From NCBI GenBank assembly GCA_902766175.1, contig CACXCJ010000048.1:1-43449 (forward strand): a stretch of DNA of 43,449 nucleotides, written 5' to 3'. The notes under the pieces are model-generated. The model was not told the DNA's origin, did not search any database, and saw only the letters and a program-made list of their open reading frames with translations. Made by a program: the position numbers and the translations under genes. This DNA comes from an uncultured Lachnospiraceae bacterium (GTDB lineage Bacteria; Bacillota; Clostridia; Lachnospirales; Lachnospiraceae). Below are positions 28,185-36,919 of the stretch, in pieces. How positions within the stretch are numbered: position 1 is the stretch's first letter; the number at the start of each line of letters is the position of its first letter.

Positions 28185-28380
28185 GCTTCAGCGGGAGTTC
28201 TCCGGCCGGCACCCGAAGGTGACCGCGTTTCTGAGCGCGGTGACCTCCCGCGGGATCCCGGAGGGAACCGTTCTCGAGCTCACGGTGACAAAGCCGGGCG
28301 AAGCACCGGTCACGGCAAACATGCGGGTCAGTGCGGAGGACATCGCACTCATCGAGGAACTGAAGAACCTCAGAAAATGA
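28150..28380 (+). CDS. Small conserved-looking protein of unknown function after sufU
   Basis: A 76-residue protein beginning MINPKTLLRIAELQREFSGRHP and ending EDIALIEELKNLRK. It looks like two short helices flanking two or three strands (GTVLELTVTKPGE, VTANMRVS), with no cysteine, metal site, signal peptide or membrane segment. It overlaps the end of sufU by 35 bases and ends 20 bases before the operon terminator, so it is expressed as the last suf gene. Similar small proteins occur in Clostridia, to my recollection, but no function is known. The start is supported by position and composition; the ribosome binding site (GGGCGGGGGCAGAGAGC) is only fair. Confidence 0.72.
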   Translation: MINPKTLLRIAELQREFSGRHPKVTAFLSAVTSRGIPEGTVLELTVTKPGEAPVTANMRVSAEDIALIEELKNLRK

Positions 28381-28400
28381 GAAAAAGAAGAAAAAGAAAA

Positions 28401-28429
28401 GAGGCGCGGGAAATTCCCGCGCCTCTTTT
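28401..28429. terminator. Bidirectional intrinsic terminator between suf operon and but
   Basis: GAGGCGCGGG (28401-28410) pairs with CCCGCGCCTC (28416-28425) around AAATT; TTTTC follows on the plus strand and AAAA (28397-28400) gives a T-run on the minus strand. It serves both convergent units. Confidence 0.92.
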
Positions 28430-28522
28430 CTCGCAGATTCTGTGCCCGGCGGCACACAGCCTTTGACCATTTGCCGCAGCACCTCTCAGGCTCTGAGGGC
28501 GCGGCGCACCGGGGACACAGCC

Positions 28523-29869
28523 TTATCTCTTGCTGCTTCTTCTCCAGATGCCCATCTTTTCCGCCTCCGCGATCAGCTGGTCGCGGAAATCCGGATGCGC
28601 GACGGAGATGATCGCCTCCGCTCTCTGCCAGGTGTTCAGGCCCTTTAAGTTCACCTTTCCGTATTCCGTGACGAGGTAGTGGACAGCGGTCCGGGGATCC
28701 GAGACGATGGAGCCGGGGGTCAGGGTCGGGCGGATTCTCGACTGCATGGGCTTCCCCTTCGGCTGGAAGGTGGAGGACATGCAGATGAAGCTCTTGCCGC
28801 CCTTCGAGAGGTAGGCACCCATCACGAAGTCGAGCTGTCCGCCGGTTCCGCTGATCTGACGCGTGCCGGAGGACTCCGCGTTGATCTGTCCGTAGAGGTC
28901 GATGTCCACCGCGTTGTTGATCGAGATGAAATTGTCGATCTGCGCGACGACGTACGGGTCATTCGTGTAGTTCACGGGAGCGCTCATGCACCCGGGGTTG
29001 TTGTTCAGGTGATCGTAGAGCTTTTTGGTACCCGCAGCGAAGGCGAAGACCTCGCGGCCGCGGTCCAGGTTCTTTTTCGAGCAGTTGATCTTGCCGGCGT
29101 TGTAGAGATCCACGAAGCCGTCGACGTACATCTCGGTGTGGACGCCGAGGTCCTTCAGGTCGGAGTCCGCGATCGCGGAACCGACTGCGTTCGGCATTCC
29201 GCCGATTCCGAGCTGCAGGCACGCTCCGTTCGGGATTTCCTCGACGATGAGCTTCGCGACTGCCTTGTCCACGTCGGAAGGCTCTCCCGCCGCGCCGGTC
29301 TCCGGCATCGGCTCGTTCTCTCCCTCGACGATCATATCGACCCCGGAGATGTGAATCGCATTCTCAAAGCCGCCCTGACAGTAGGGCTGATTCTTGTTCA
29401 CTTCGACGATGACCTTCTTCGCGGACTCGCAGACGGCAGCGAGGTGGGATGCGGACGGGCCGAAATTGAAGTATCCGTGCGCATCCATCGGGGAGACCTC
29501 GATGATGGCCACATCCGGCTTCGGCATGTTCGGGTCGCGGTAGAAGCGCGGCAGCTCCGCATATCTCATCGGCGAGAAGTAGCCGAATCCCTCGGCGATC
29601 GCCTTCCGCTCGATGCCGCTCATGTGCCAGGAATTCCAGCACATGTGCTCCGCAGGGTTCTCGATGTCAAAGACGGCCGGACGCCGCATGAGGACACCGC
29701 CGCGGAACTTGACGTCCGTAAGAGACGGAAGGCGCTTCGCGAGTGCCCTGTCCACTGTGTAGGGGGTGCCGACGCACCAGCCGTAGTCCACCCAGTCTCC
29801 GGACTGAACGACGGCGGCTGCCTCCTCGGCGCTCACCAGCTTTGAAGCATACTCTTCGTGAATGTTCAT
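28523..29869 (-). CDS. but: Butyryl-CoA:acetate CoA-transferase (acetyl-CoA hydrolase/transferase family)
   Basis: A 448-residue CoA-transferase of the length and pattern of clostridial But/4-hydroxybutyrate CoA-transferases. The likely CoA-thioester-forming glutamate is Glu246 in [10 protein letters not shown]; oxyanion and CoA-binding stretches are [12 protein letters not shown] and [20 protein letters not shown]. Its C-terminal half has [22 protein letters not shown]. It would transfer CoA from butyryl-CoA to acetate, the last step of butyrate formation. 4-hydroxybutyrate or propionyl specificity cannot be excluded from sequence alone, but the divergent thiolase-hbd-bcd-etf genes favour butyrate. 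Start follows GGAGGTCAGA. Confidence 0.9.
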   Translation of the reverse strand: MNIHEEYASKLVSAEEAAAVVQSGDWVDYGWCVGTPYTVDRALAKRLPSLTDVKFRGGVLMRRPAVFDIENPAEHMCWNSWHMSGIERKAIAEGFGYFSPMRYAELPRFYRDPNMPKPDVAIIEVSPMDAHGYFNFGPSASHLAAVCESAKKVIVEVNKNQPYCQGGFENAIHISGVDMIVEGENEPMPETGAAGEPSDVDKAVAKLIVEEIPNGACLQLGIGGMPNAVGSAIADSDLKDLGVHTEMYVDGFVDLYNAGKINCSKKNLDRGREVFAFAAGTKKLYDHLNNNPGCMSAPVNYTNDPYVVAQIDNFISINNAVDIDLYGQINAESSGTRQISGTGGQLDFVMGAYLSKGGKSFICMSSTFQPKGKPMQSRIRPTLTPGSIVSDPRTAVHYLVTEYGKVNLKGLNTWQRAEAIISVAHPDFRDQLIAEAEKMGIWRRSSKR

Positions 29870-29898
29870 TCTGACCTCCAGTAAATCGATGTTGTCAC

Positions 29899-29916
29899 TT
29901 AGGACAGATTTCCTAA
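29899..29916. promoter_or_regulatory. Candidate operator in the but leader
   Basis: TTAGGA-CAGATT-TCCTAA is a perfect 6-6-6 inverted repeat placed at about +5 to +22 of the predicted but transcript, ideal for a repressor. The binding protein is unknown; the sequence does not match the Rex consensus. Confidence 0.45.
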
Positions 29917-29927
29917 ATATCCCACTC

Positions 29928-29956
29928 AGTTTAGCATTTTGCCCTGTCTATTTCAA
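29928..29956 (-). promoter_or_regulatory. Sigma-A promoter of but
   Basis: On the minus strand: TTGAAA (29951-29956), 17-base spacer, TAAACT (29928-29933). Start near 29921. Confidence 0.78.
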
Positions 29957-30002
29957 CGGTACAGCGAATTGTAAAAGATTGATAAAAAATTATCAAAATT
30001 GT

Positions 30003-30031
30003 TTGACAAAGCTGTCTGACTTCGATATAGT
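30003..30031 (+). promoter_or_regulatory. Sigma-A promoter of thl
   Basis: TTGACA (30003-30008), 17-base spacer, TATAGT (30026-30031), in an A/T-rich divergent region shared with but. Leader of about 75 bases. Confidence 0.88.
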
Positions 30032-30111
30032 TAATACAGCAATTCATTCAGAGAAAACAAGTGATTCAGCTACTTTCCCAGGAAAAACAACTTTCTAAGG
30101 AGGAACTAGTT

Positions 30112-31311
30112 ATGGCGAAGAAAATTGTCATTGCCGGCGCATGCCGTACCGCGATCGGAAAGATGGGCGGCGAGCTCGGAACCGTTCCCGCAGTTGAGAT
30201 GGGCGCGGTTGTCATCAAGGAAGCTCTGAAGAGAGCTGGCATCACTCCGGACAAGTATGACCAGGTGGATCACGTCTACATGGGCAATGTCCTGCAGGCT
30301 GCTCTCGGCCAGAACCCGGCGAGACAGGCTTCCATTAGGGCAGGCCTTCCGGTCACGACGACGGCGGTCACGGTGAACGTCGTCTGCGGTTCCGGCCTGA
30401 ACTCCGTGAACATGGCAGCCGACATGATCCTTGCGGGCGATGCGGATGTCGTCGTGGCGGGCGGCATGGAGAGCATGTCTCTCGCGCCGTACGCACTGAC
30501 CAAGGCGCGCTTCGGCTACAGAATGAACAACGGAACCCTTGTCGACACGATGGTGAATGACGGCCTCTGGGACGTGTTCAACAACTATCACATGGGCATC
30601 ACCGCGGAGAATGTCGCGGAGCGCTGGGGCATCACGAGAGAGGATATCGATGCATTCTCCTGCGAGAGCCAGAAAAAGGCCTGCGCAGCGATCGAGAACG
30701 GAAGCTTCAAGGAGGAGATTGTCCCGGTCGAGGTTCCGGTGAAGAAGAAGGGCGTCGTCGTGGTGGACACCGATGAGGGCCCGCGCCCCGGCACCACGAT
30801 GGAGGCTCTCGCGAAGTTAAAGCCTGCTTTCAAGAAGGACGGCGGAATTGTGACGGCTGGAAATTCCTCGGGAATCAACGATGGCGCTGCGGCGGTTGTC
30901 GTCATGAGCGAGGAGAAGGCGAAGGAGCTCGGCGTGAAGCCGATGGCAGTCTGGATCGGCGGAGCCCTTGGCGGCGTTGACCCGGCGATCATGGGCGTGG
31001 GCCCGGTCGTTTCGACGAGAAAGCTCTTCAAGAAGACCGGCTTCACGATCGACGACATGGATCTCATTGAGGCAAACGAGGCGTTTGCGGCGCAGTCCGT
31101 CGCGGTCGCGCGCGAGCTGAAGTTCGACATGAGCAAGGTCAACGTGAATGGCGGCGCTGTGGCGCTCGGCCACCCGATCGGCGCTTCCGGCTGCCGCATC
31201 CTGGTCACCCTTCTCTATGCGATGAAGCACAGAAATGCGAAGAGAGGCCTCGCGACGCTCTGCATCGGCGGCGGCATGGGCTGCTCGACGATCGTCGAGA
31301 GCTGCGAATAA
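30112..31311 (+). CDS. thl: Acetyl-CoA acetyltransferase (thiolase)
   Basis: A 399-residue biosynthetic thiolase that joins two acetyl-CoA to acetoacetyl-CoA, the entry step of butyrate synthesis. The nucleophile is Cys92 (VVCGSGLNS), the catalytic His354 lies in GHPIGASGC, and Cys384 in [10 protein letters not shown]. Length and motifs are standard. The start at 30112 follows AAGGAGGAACTAG. It is a single-gene transcript with its own promoter and a strong terminator before hbd1, unlike the usual thl-crt-bcd type operons. Confidence 0.96.
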   Translation: MAKKIVIAGACRTAIGKMGGELGTVPAVEMGAVVIKEALKRAGITPDKYDQVDHVYMGNVLQAALGQNPARQASIRAGLPVTTTAVTVNVVCGSGLNSVNMAADMILAGDADVVVAGGMESMSLAPYALTKARFGYRMNNGTLVDTMVNDGLWDVFNNYHMGITAENVAERWGITREDIDAFSCESQKKACAAIENGSFKEEIVPVEVPVKKKGVVVVDTDEGPRPGTTMEALAKLKPAFKKDGGIVTAGNSSGINDGAAAVVVMSEEKAKELGVKPMAVWIGGALGGVDPAIMGVGPVVSTRKLFKKTGFTIDDMDLIEANEAFAAQSVAVARELKFDMSKVNVNGGAVALGHPIGASGCRILVTLLYAMKHRNAKRGLATLCIGGGMGCSTIVESCE

Positions 31312-31356
31312 TAAGGAGAGCGGAGGAGCAATTCCGGCCTGACCGGTGAAAGCTCC

Positions 31357-31418
31357 GGGAATTCAGGAGACCGTCCCGGAGATCCGGGCGGGAATGTCCC
31401 GGAGATTCAGGAGAGGGA
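31357..31418 (+). repeat. Degenerate GC-rich repeats in the thl 3' region
   Basis: CCGGGAATTCAGGAGAC, CCCGGAGATCCGGGCGGGAATG and CCCGGAGATTCAGGAGAG echo one another between the thl stop and its terminator, at roughly 20-25-base spacing. Noncoding. Confidence 0.55.
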
Positions 31419-31472
31419 CTCCAGAAATCGCAGCTTTCCGGAAGCAGCAGAATGGTGAGATGGTTTTTTGCG

Positions 31473-31510
31473 GGCGCGGTCCGGATTTCATCCGGACTGC
31501 GCCTGTTTTT
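31473..31510 (+). terminator. Intrinsic terminator of thl
   Basis: GGCGCGGTCCGGAT (31473-31486) pairs with ATCCGGACTGCGCC (31490-31503) over 14 positions with one G-U, then TGTTTTT. Confidence 0.93.
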
Positions 31511-31545
31511 ATTAGAAAAAAGGTTCCATCAAATCCGCCCGTGTG

Positions 31546-31574
31546 TTAAACTAGGTTCGGCGATTTTGTAAAAT
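31546..31574 (+). promoter_or_regulatory. Sigma-A promoter of hbd1
   Basis: TTAAAC (31546-31551), 17-base spacer, TAAAAT (31569-31574). The spacer holds TAGGTTCGGC, which recurs just after the -10 of the bcd promoter (32507-32516). Confidence 0.7.
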
Positions 31575-31625
31575 CGGCAGAAACGGGGAATTATGCCGAA
31601 ATTTTATGCGGGGGAGTAAAAGAGA

Positions 31626-32468
31626 ATGAAGGTTGGCGTTATTGGTGCCGGCACCATGGGGAGCGGCATCGCCCAGGCATTTGCACAGGTGGACGGATAC
31701 GAGGTCCGTCTCTGCGATCTGAATGAGATCTTTGCCGGGAGAGGCAAGAAGAAGATCGCGGCGAATCTCCAGAGAAGAGTGGAGAAGGGCAGGATCACAG
31801 AGGACAGAATGAATGAGATTCTGGGCCGCATCACGACCGGAACCAAGTATATCTGCGAGGACTGTGATCTGGTGGTCGAGGCCGCCGTCGAGAACATGCA
31901 GATCAAGAAGGACACGTTCCGGGAGCTCTCCGGGATCTGCAACAAGGACTGCCTCTTCACGACAAACACCTCCTCTCTCTCCATCACGGAGATCGGCGCA
32001 GGGCTGGACCGCCCGGTGACCGGAATGCACTTCTTCAACCCGGCTCCGGTCATGAAGCTGGTCGAGGTCAGTGTCGGCCTGAACACGCCGCAGGAGATCG
32101 CGGACCGCGTCAGTGCGATCGCGGAGGATATCGGCAAGACGCCGATCCAGATGCAGGAGTACGCGGGATTTGTGGTGAACCGCATCCTGATCCCGATGAT
32201 CAACGAGGCGATTGGCGTCTACGCGGAAAATGACGTCCCGCCGGAGAAAATCGACGAGGCAATGAAGCTCGGCGCGAACCACCCGATGGGCCCGCTGGCT
32301 CTGGGCGACCTCATCGGCCTGGATGTGGTGCTCTCCATCATGCAGGTGCTGCAGGCGGAGACCGGCGATTCCAAGTATCGTCCGCACCCGCTGCTCCGCA
32401 AGATGGTCCGCGGCGGCAGGCTCGGGAGAAAAACCGGGCGCGGCTTTTATGATTACACGAAAAAGTGA
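31626..32468 (+). CDS. hbd: 3-hydroxybutyryl-CoA dehydrogenase
   Basis: A 280-residue NAD(P)H-dependent dehydrogenase that reduces acetoacetyl-CoA to 3-hydroxybutyryl-CoA. Rossmann motif [13 protein letters not shown] near the N terminus, active-site Ser116 (NTSSLS), His135 ([16 protein letters not shown]), Glu147 and Asn185 ([15 protein letters not shown]) are all present, as in characterised clostridial Hbd. The C terminus ends [11 protein letters not shown]. It has its own promoter and no terminator before the bcd promoter. Start follows GGGGGAG. Confidence 0.96.
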   Translation: MKVGVIGAGTMGSGIAQAFAQVDGYEVRLCDLNEIFAGRGKKKIAANLQRRVEKGRITEDRMNEILGRITTGTKYICEDCDLVVEAAVENMQIKKDTFRELSGICNKDCLFTTNTSSLSITEIGAGLDRPVTGMHFFNPAPVMKLVEVSVGLNTPQEIADRVSAIAEDIGKTPIQMQEYAGFVVNRILIPMINEAIGVYAENDVPPEKIDEAMKLGANHPMGPLALGDLIGLDVVLSIMQVLQAETGDSKYRPHPLLRKMVRGGRLGRKTGRGFYDYTKK

Positions 32469-32477
32469 AGGTTGCGC

Positions 32478-32507
32478 TTGAACTGCCTCAGTAATATGAA
32501 GTAAAAT
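32478..32507 (+). promoter_or_regulatory. Sigma-A promoter of bcd-etfBA
   Basis: TTGAAC (32478-32483), 18-base spacer, TAAAAT (32502-32507), starting 10 bases after the hbd1 stop. Confidence 0.68.
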
Positions 32508-32544
32508 AGGTTCGGCTGACAAGAGCATTTTATCATAGGATCTT

Positions 32545-32572
32545 TACGGAGATATGGCAGGATATCTCCGTA
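32545..32572 (+). promoter_or_regulatory. Perfect hairpin in the bcd leader
   Basis: TACGGAGATAT (32545-32555) and ATATCTCCGTA (32562-32572) pair over 11 bp around GGCAGG, with no T-run. It sits about 30 bases into the leader and 50 bases ahead of bcd; it may protect the 5' end of this abundant message or be a regulator site. GTTAATTAAC (32594-32603) just downstream is a 10-base palindrome. Confidence 0.7.
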
Positions 32573-32622
32573 TCGATATAGTGGACAATGTTAGTTAATT
32601 AACAAACAATGGAGGAAGGATC

Positions 32623-33777
32623 ATGGATTTCGTATTGGACAACAAGCACGAAATGGCGCGCTCCTTATTCAAGGAGTTTGCCGAAAACGAAGTCAAACCG
32701 CTGGCTCAGGAAGTAGATGAGACAGAGGAATTCCCGGTCGAGACTGTGAAGAAGATGGGCCGGTATGGTTTTATGGGCATTCCGATCCCGAAGCAGTACG
32801 GCGGACAGGGAGCTGATATCCTTACCTATGCAATGTGCGTCGAGGAGCTTTCCAAGGTCTGCGCCACCACAGGCGTCATCGTTTCCGCTCACACCTCTCT
32901 GTGCATGGATCCGATCCTTACCTTCGGCACAGAGGAGCAGAAGATGAAGTATCTGCCGGATCTCGCGAGCGGCAGAAAGCTCGGCGCGTTCGGACTTACC
33001 GAGCCGGGCGCCGGCACGGATGCGCAGGGCCAGCAGACCAAGGCGGTTCTTGACGGAGATGAGTGGGTCCTGAACGGCTCCAAGTGCTTCATCACGAACG
33101 GCAAGTACGCGGACGTCTATGTCATCATCGCTGTGACCGGCACCGTCGAGAAGCGCGGCAGAATGATGAAGGAGATCTCCGCGTTCATCGTGGAGAAGGG
33201 AACCCCGGGCTTCACCTTCGGAACCAAGGAGGAGAAGATGGGTATCCGCGGATCCGCTACCTATGAGCTGATCTTCCAGGACTGCCGCATCCCGAAGGGG
33301 AACCTCCTCGGAAAGAGAGGCAAGGGCTTCAACATCGCTATGCACACCCTGGACGGCGGACGTATCGGAATCGCTTCCCAGGCGCTCGGCATCGCGGAGG
33401 GCGCTCTTGACAGAACCGTTGATTACGTGAAGGAGAGAAAGCAGTTCGGACGCGCTCTGTCCCAGTTCCAGAACACGCAGTTCCAGCTTGCTGACATGAA
33501 GACCAGGGTGGATGCGGCTCAGCTCCTTGTGTACCGCGCGGCAGTGGCCAAGATGACGAAGGACTACTACGGCAATGAGGCAGCCATGGCGAAGCTGTTC
33601 GCAGCAGAGACCGCGATGTGGGTCACCACAAAGGCAGTTCAGCTGCACGGTGGCTACGGCTACATCAGAGGCTACGAAGTCGAGCGCATGATGCGCGATG
33701 CGAAGATCACGGAGATCTACGAGGGCACTTCCGAGGTCCAGCGTATGGTCATTTCCAGCAACTTACTGAAGAAATAA
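32623..33777 (+). CDS. bcd: Butyryl-CoA dehydrogenase
   Basis: A 384-residue flavin-dependent acyl-CoA dehydrogenase of short-chain type. The catalytic base is Glu367 in [10 protein letters not shown], at the same position as in characterised Bcd; FAD and substrate stretches are [27 protein letters not shown] and [21 protein letters not shown]. With EtfAB it reduces crotonyl-CoA to butyryl-CoA, in clostridia coupled to ferredoxin reduction by electron bifurcation. Start follows GGAGGAAGG. First gene of bcd-etfB-etfA. Confidence 0.97.
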   Translation: MDFVLDNKHEMARSLFKEFAENEVKPLAQEVDETEEFPVETVKKMGRYGFMGIPIPKQYGGQGADILTYAMCVEELSKVCATTGVIVSAHTSLCMDPILTFGTEEQKMKYLPDLASGRKLGAFGLTEPGAGTDAQGQQTKAVLDGDEWVLNGSKCFITNGKYADVYVIIAVTGTVEKRGRMMKEISAFIVEKGTPGFTFGTKEEKMGIRGSATYELIFQDCRIPKGNLLGKRGKGFNIAMHTLDGGRIGIASQALGIAEGALDRTVDYVKERKQFGRALSQFQNTQFQLADMKTRVDAAQLLVYRAAVAKMTKDYYGNEAAMAKLFAAETAMWVTTKAVQLHGGYGYIRGYEVERMMRDAKITEIYEGTSEVQRMVISSNLLKK

Positions 33778-33793
33778 TTAGGAGGGACGAGTC

Positions 33794-34576
33794 GTGAAAA
33801 TTATCGTTTGCGTAAAGCAGGTTCCTGATACGAAGGGCGGTGTCTCCTTCAACGAAGACGGAACTTTGAACAGAGCTGCAATGCTTGCAATCATGAACCC
33901 GGATGACAAGGTCGGTCTTGAGGCCGCTCTCAGACTGAAGGATCAGTACGGCGCAGAAGTCACCGTCCTCTCCATGGGTCTTCCGAAGGCAACCGCTGTG
34001 CTGCGCGAGGCTTATGCGATGGGCGCTGACAAGATGATCCTCGTCTCCGACCGTCCGCTCGGCGGCGCTGATACGTGGGCTACCTCCAGCACGCTTGCTG
34101 CTGCAATCCGGAACCTCGATTATGATCTCATCATCACCGGACGTCAGGCAATCGACGGCGATACCGCTCAGGTCGGACCGCAGATCGCCGAGCACCTCGG
34201 AATTCCGGTCGTTTCCTATACGCAGAGCCTTGAGATCAAGGACGGCTATGCAATCTGCCAGCGTCAGTTCGATGACAGGTATCACGAGCTGAAGGTTAAG
34301 ATGCCGTGCCTCTGCACCGCAATCGACGCACTGGCTGAGCCGCGCTACATGTCCGTGGGCCGCATCTTCGAGGCATTTGATCAGCCGGTTACGACCTGGG
34401 GCAGAAAGGATCTCCCGACTCTGAAGGACGAGGACATGGGTAAGGACGGCTCTCCGACGAAGATCGCGAAGGCATCCGACAAGGTCAGAAAGGGCAAGGG
34501 AACCAAGGTCAATCTTGATCCGGAAGAGTCCGTTACCTATCTGATGGACCAGCTGACAACAAGACACATAATCTGA
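33794..34576 (+). CDS. etfB: Electron transfer flavoprotein beta subunit
   Basis: A 260-residue EtfB beginning MKIIVCVKQVPDTKG, with the family signature around TGRQAIDGDTAQVGPQIAEHLGIP. In Bcd-linked clostridial complexes EtfB binds the bifurcating FAD. The start is GTG at 33794, supported by TAGGAGGG right after the bcd stop. The C terminus ends YLMDQLTTRHII. Position between bcd and etfA fits the bifurcating complex. Confidence 0.96.
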   Translation: MKIIVCVKQVPDTKGGVSFNEDGTLNRAAMLAIMNPDDKVGLEAALRLKDQYGAEVTVLSMGLPKATAVLREAYAMGADKMILVSDRPLGGADTWATSSTLAAAIRNLDYDLIITGRQAIDGDTAQVGPQIAEHLGIPVVSYTQSLEIKDGYAICQRQFDDRYHELKVKMPCLCTAIDALAEPRYMSVGRIFEAFDQPVTTWGRKDLPTLKDEDMGKDGSPTKIAKASDKVRKGKGTKVNLDPEESVTYLMDQLTTRHII

Positions 34577-34603
34577 CAAACTCCTGGAAAGTGGTGAGAA
34601 AAG

Positions 34604-35650
34604 ATGAATTTAGACGAATATAAGGGTGTATTCACCTATGCCGAGCAGGTAGACGGCAGGATCAGCGGCATCGCATATGAGTTAATTGGCAAGGGCAAGG
34701 AGCTGGCGAAGGACCTCGGGGTCGATGTGACCGCGGTTCTGATCGGATCCGGAATCAAGGATCAGGCGTACAAGCTGGCTGAGTACGGCGCTGACAGAGT
34801 CATCGTCATCGATGATCCGGAGCTGAAGGATTACAGAACCGAGCCGTATACGCATGCGCTTGCTTCCGCAATCGAGAAGTTCAAGCCGGAGATCGTCCTG
34901 ATCGGCGCAACCCCGATCGGCCGTGACCTCGGACCGAGCACCTCCGCGCGCGTCCACACCGGACTGACCGCAGACTGCACGAAGCTGGATATCGGGGACT
35001 TCCCGATGACCCCGATCCCGAATGTTCCGACGCTTCACAACCAGCTGCTCATGACCCGTCCGGCATTCGGCGGCAACACGATCGCTACGATCGCCATTCC
35101 GGATGCGCGTCCGCAGATGGCCACCGTCCGTCCGGGCGTCATGCAGAAGAGAGAGAAGGAGCCGGGAAGAACCTGCGAGATCATTGAGTTCAATCCTGGA
35201 TTCACTCCGAATGACAAGTATGTCGAGATCCTCAAGGTCGTCAAGAAGGTCTCCAATACCGTCGATATCATGGATGCGAAGATCCTTGTCTCCGGCGGCC
35301 GCGGTGTCGGAAGTCCGGAGAACTTCGCCATCCTGGATGACCTCGCGGATGCGATCGGCGGCGTTGTCTCCTGCTCCCGTGCAGTGGTCGATGCGGGCTG
35401 GAAGCCGAAGGAGCTCCAGGTCGGACAGACCGGCAAGACCGTCCGTCCGAAGGTCTACTTCGCAATCGGTATCTCCGGTGCAATTCAGCATCTGGCAGGC
35501 ATGGAGGAGTCCGACCTCATCATCGCGATCAACAAGGATGAGGACGCTCCGATCTTCGATGTCGCGGATATCGGCATTGTCGGCGATCTGAACAAGATTG
35601 TCCCGGCTCTGACCAAGCAGGTCCGCGCATATGTCGCGAACAAGAAGTGA
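34604..35650 (+). CDS. etfA: Electron transfer flavoprotein alpha subunit
   Basis: A 348-residue EtfA. The C-terminal FAD-binding domain has LVSGGRGVGSPENF, GQTGKTVRPKVYFAIGISGAIQHLAGM and AINKDEDAPIFDVADIGIVGDL, the family signature. The N-terminal domain is standard and no extra ferredoxin domain is fused. The start at 34604 is preceded by GGTGAG; 27 bases follow etfB. It pairs with EtfB to carry electrons to and from Bcd. Confidence 0.97.
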   Translation: MNLDEYKGVFTYAEQVDGRISGIAYELIGKGKELAKDLGVDVTAVLIGSGIKDQAYKLAEYGADRVIVIDDPELKDYRTEPYTHALASAIEKFKPEIVLIGATPIGRDLGPSTSARVHTGLTADCTKLDIGDFPMTPIPNVPTLHNQLLMTRPAFGGNTIATIAIPDARPQMATVRPGVMQKREKEPGRTCEIIEFNPGFTPNDKYVEILKVVKKVSNTVDIMDAKILVSGGRGVGSPENFAILDDLADAIGGVVSCSRAVVDAGWKPKELQVGQTGKTVRPKVYFAIGISGAIQHLAGMEESDLIIAINKDEDAPIFDVADIGIVGDLNKIVPALTKQVRAYVANKK

Positions 35651-35698
35651 GACACACGGACAGGAATGCAGAGATTCCTGGACTGTTTGAACCCCTGG

Positions 35699-35731
35699 CA
35701 GCCGCCGGTGCAGGTGCACCGGCGGCTGTTT
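35699..35731 (+). terminator. Terminator of bcd-etfBA
   Basis: CAGCCGCCGGTGCA (35699-35712) and TGCACCGGCGGCTG (35715-35728) form an uninterrupted inverted repeat, then TTTCTG. A smaller hairpin CAGGAAT/ATTCCTG precedes it at 35661-35680. Confidence 0.8.
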
Positions 35732-35745
35732 CTGCGCCGGCGGGG

Positions 35746-35792
35746 CATCGTTAATCGGGCGCACATCGTTAATCGCGCGGGGCATCGTTAAT
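35746..35792 (+). repeat. Three CATCGTTAAT iterons upstream of hbd2
   Basis: CATCGTTAAT occurs exactly at 35746-35755, 35764-35773 and 35783-35792, i.e. at 18- and 19-base spacing, with GC-rich sequence between. They end 14 bases before the -35 of the hbd2 promoter, on roughly the same face of the helix only if the protein tolerates 18-19 bp phasing. Confidence 0.85.
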
Positions 35793-35805
35793 TCATTGAC
35801 ATTTG

Positions 35806-35834
35806 TTTACTTTTCAGCATCTGCCCGCTAAGAT
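35806..35834 (+). promoter_or_regulatory. Probable promoter of hbd2
   Basis: TTTACT (35806-35811), 17-base spacer, TAAGAT (35829-35834). A TTGACA at 35796-35801 has no -10 at a usable distance. Start near 35841, leaving a leader of about 130 bases. Confidence 0.55.
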
Positions 35835-35971
35835 TGTAGTGTTAAAACTGATCGCCAGCGCTGTGTCTGCGAAAGGGCTGCAAAGGCGGTCTGCTGGTTT
35901 TATGGCACTTGCATCCCGGCGTGCCGGGCGCAGGTGTGGAGAAGGATCCGGGGGAGAAAGGAGCTGTTGTC

Positions 35972-36871
35972 ATGCAGGTTGGAGTTGTTGGTGCCGGCAC
36001 CATGGGAATGGGAATTGCCCTGGCGTTTGCGCAGGCACAGGATTTTCAGGTGTGTCTCTGCGACGTGAATGAGCTTGTCGCCGGAAAATCCAAGAAGAAG
36101 ATTGCCGCGCGTCTTCAGGACCGCGTGGAGCGCGGCAGAATCTCACAGGAGGAGATGAACCGGATTCTCGGAAACATCCGCACCGGGACCAAGTACATCT
36201 GCGAGGAGTGCGAATTTGTGATCGAGACTGCGCCGGATATCCTCGAGGTCAAGCAGTCCATCTACAAGGAGCTCGCGCAGATCTGTTCGAAGGACTGCAT
36301 CTTTGCGACGAGCACCAGTGCGCTCTCCATCACGGGGCTGAGCCACGGCATGGACCGCCCGATCGTCGGCATGCATTTCTTCAATCCGGCGCCGGTCATG
36401 AAGCTGGTCGAGGTCTGCATCGGAATGGACACGCCGCAGGAGTACGCGGACCGCGTCTGTGAGATCGCAAAGAAGATGGGAAAGATCCCGATCCAGATCC
36501 CGGAGTTTGCCGGCTTTATCGTGGACCGTATCCTCTTCCCGATGATCAATGAGGCGATCGGCATCTACGCGGAGAATGACATTGACGCCGCGCAGATCGA
36601 TCTCGCCATGAAGCTCGGCGCAAACCATCCGATCGGCCCGCTGGCTCTGGGCGATATGATCGGCCTGGATGTCGTGCTCCGGACGATGCAGCTTTTGCAG
36701 GCGGAGACCGGCGATCCGAAGTACCGTCCGCATCCGCTGCTCCGGAAGATGGTCCGCGGCGGCCGCCTCGGCAGGAAAACGGGCCTGGGCTTCTACCGCT
36801 ACGAGAACGGAAGGCGCTGCGACATCGACCGGGATGATGAGACGAGGAGGAGTGAAAAAGCGCTGTCCTGA
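35972..36871 (+). CDS. Second 3-hydroxybutyryl-CoA dehydrogenase paralog with altered active site
   Basis: A 299-residue paralog of Hbd, closely similar to hbd1 throughout, including the Rossmann motif [13 protein letters not shown], Ser116, His135 and Glu147. It differs at positions fixed in known Hbd: Asn185 becomes Asp ([15 protein letters not shown]), Glu89 in the AAVEN segment becomes Asp (TAPDI), and the Asn ahead of Ser116 becomes Ser (TSTSALS). It carries a 15-residue charged tail. It has its own promoter, iterons upstream and a terminator downstream. It may be a dehydrogenase with changed specificity or reduced activity. Start at 35972 follows AAAGGAG; in-frame ATG 35909 lacks one. 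Confidence 0.9.
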   Translation: MQVGVVGAGTMGMGIALAFAQAQDFQVCLCDVNELVAGKSKKKIAARLQDRVERGRISQEEMNRILGNIRTGTKYICEECEFVIETAPDILEVKQSIYKELAQICSKDCIFATSTSALSITGLSHGMDRPIVGMHFFNPAPVMKLVEVCIGMDTPQEYADRVCEIAKKMGKIPIQIPEFAGFIVDRILFPMINEAIGIYAENDIDAAQIDLAMKLGANHPIGPLALGDMIGLDVVLRTMQLLQAETGDPKYRPHPLLRKMVRGGRLGRKTGLGFYRYENGRRCDIDRDDETRRSEKALS

Positions 36872-36919
36872 GAGAACACAGAGGGCCCGGAGCAGGGAAA
36901 AGCAGGCCCGGGACAGAAT

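Noticed and set aside
28679..29845. 388-residue plus-strand frame opposite but
   Set aside because: Antisense shadow; the CoA-transferase reading has motifs, promoter and ribosome binding site.
32594..32603. Rex operator at the bcd promoter
   Set aside because: GTTAATTAAC lacks the spaced TTGTTAA-N4-TTAACAA arrangement and lies far downstream of the predicted start; kept only as a palindrome.
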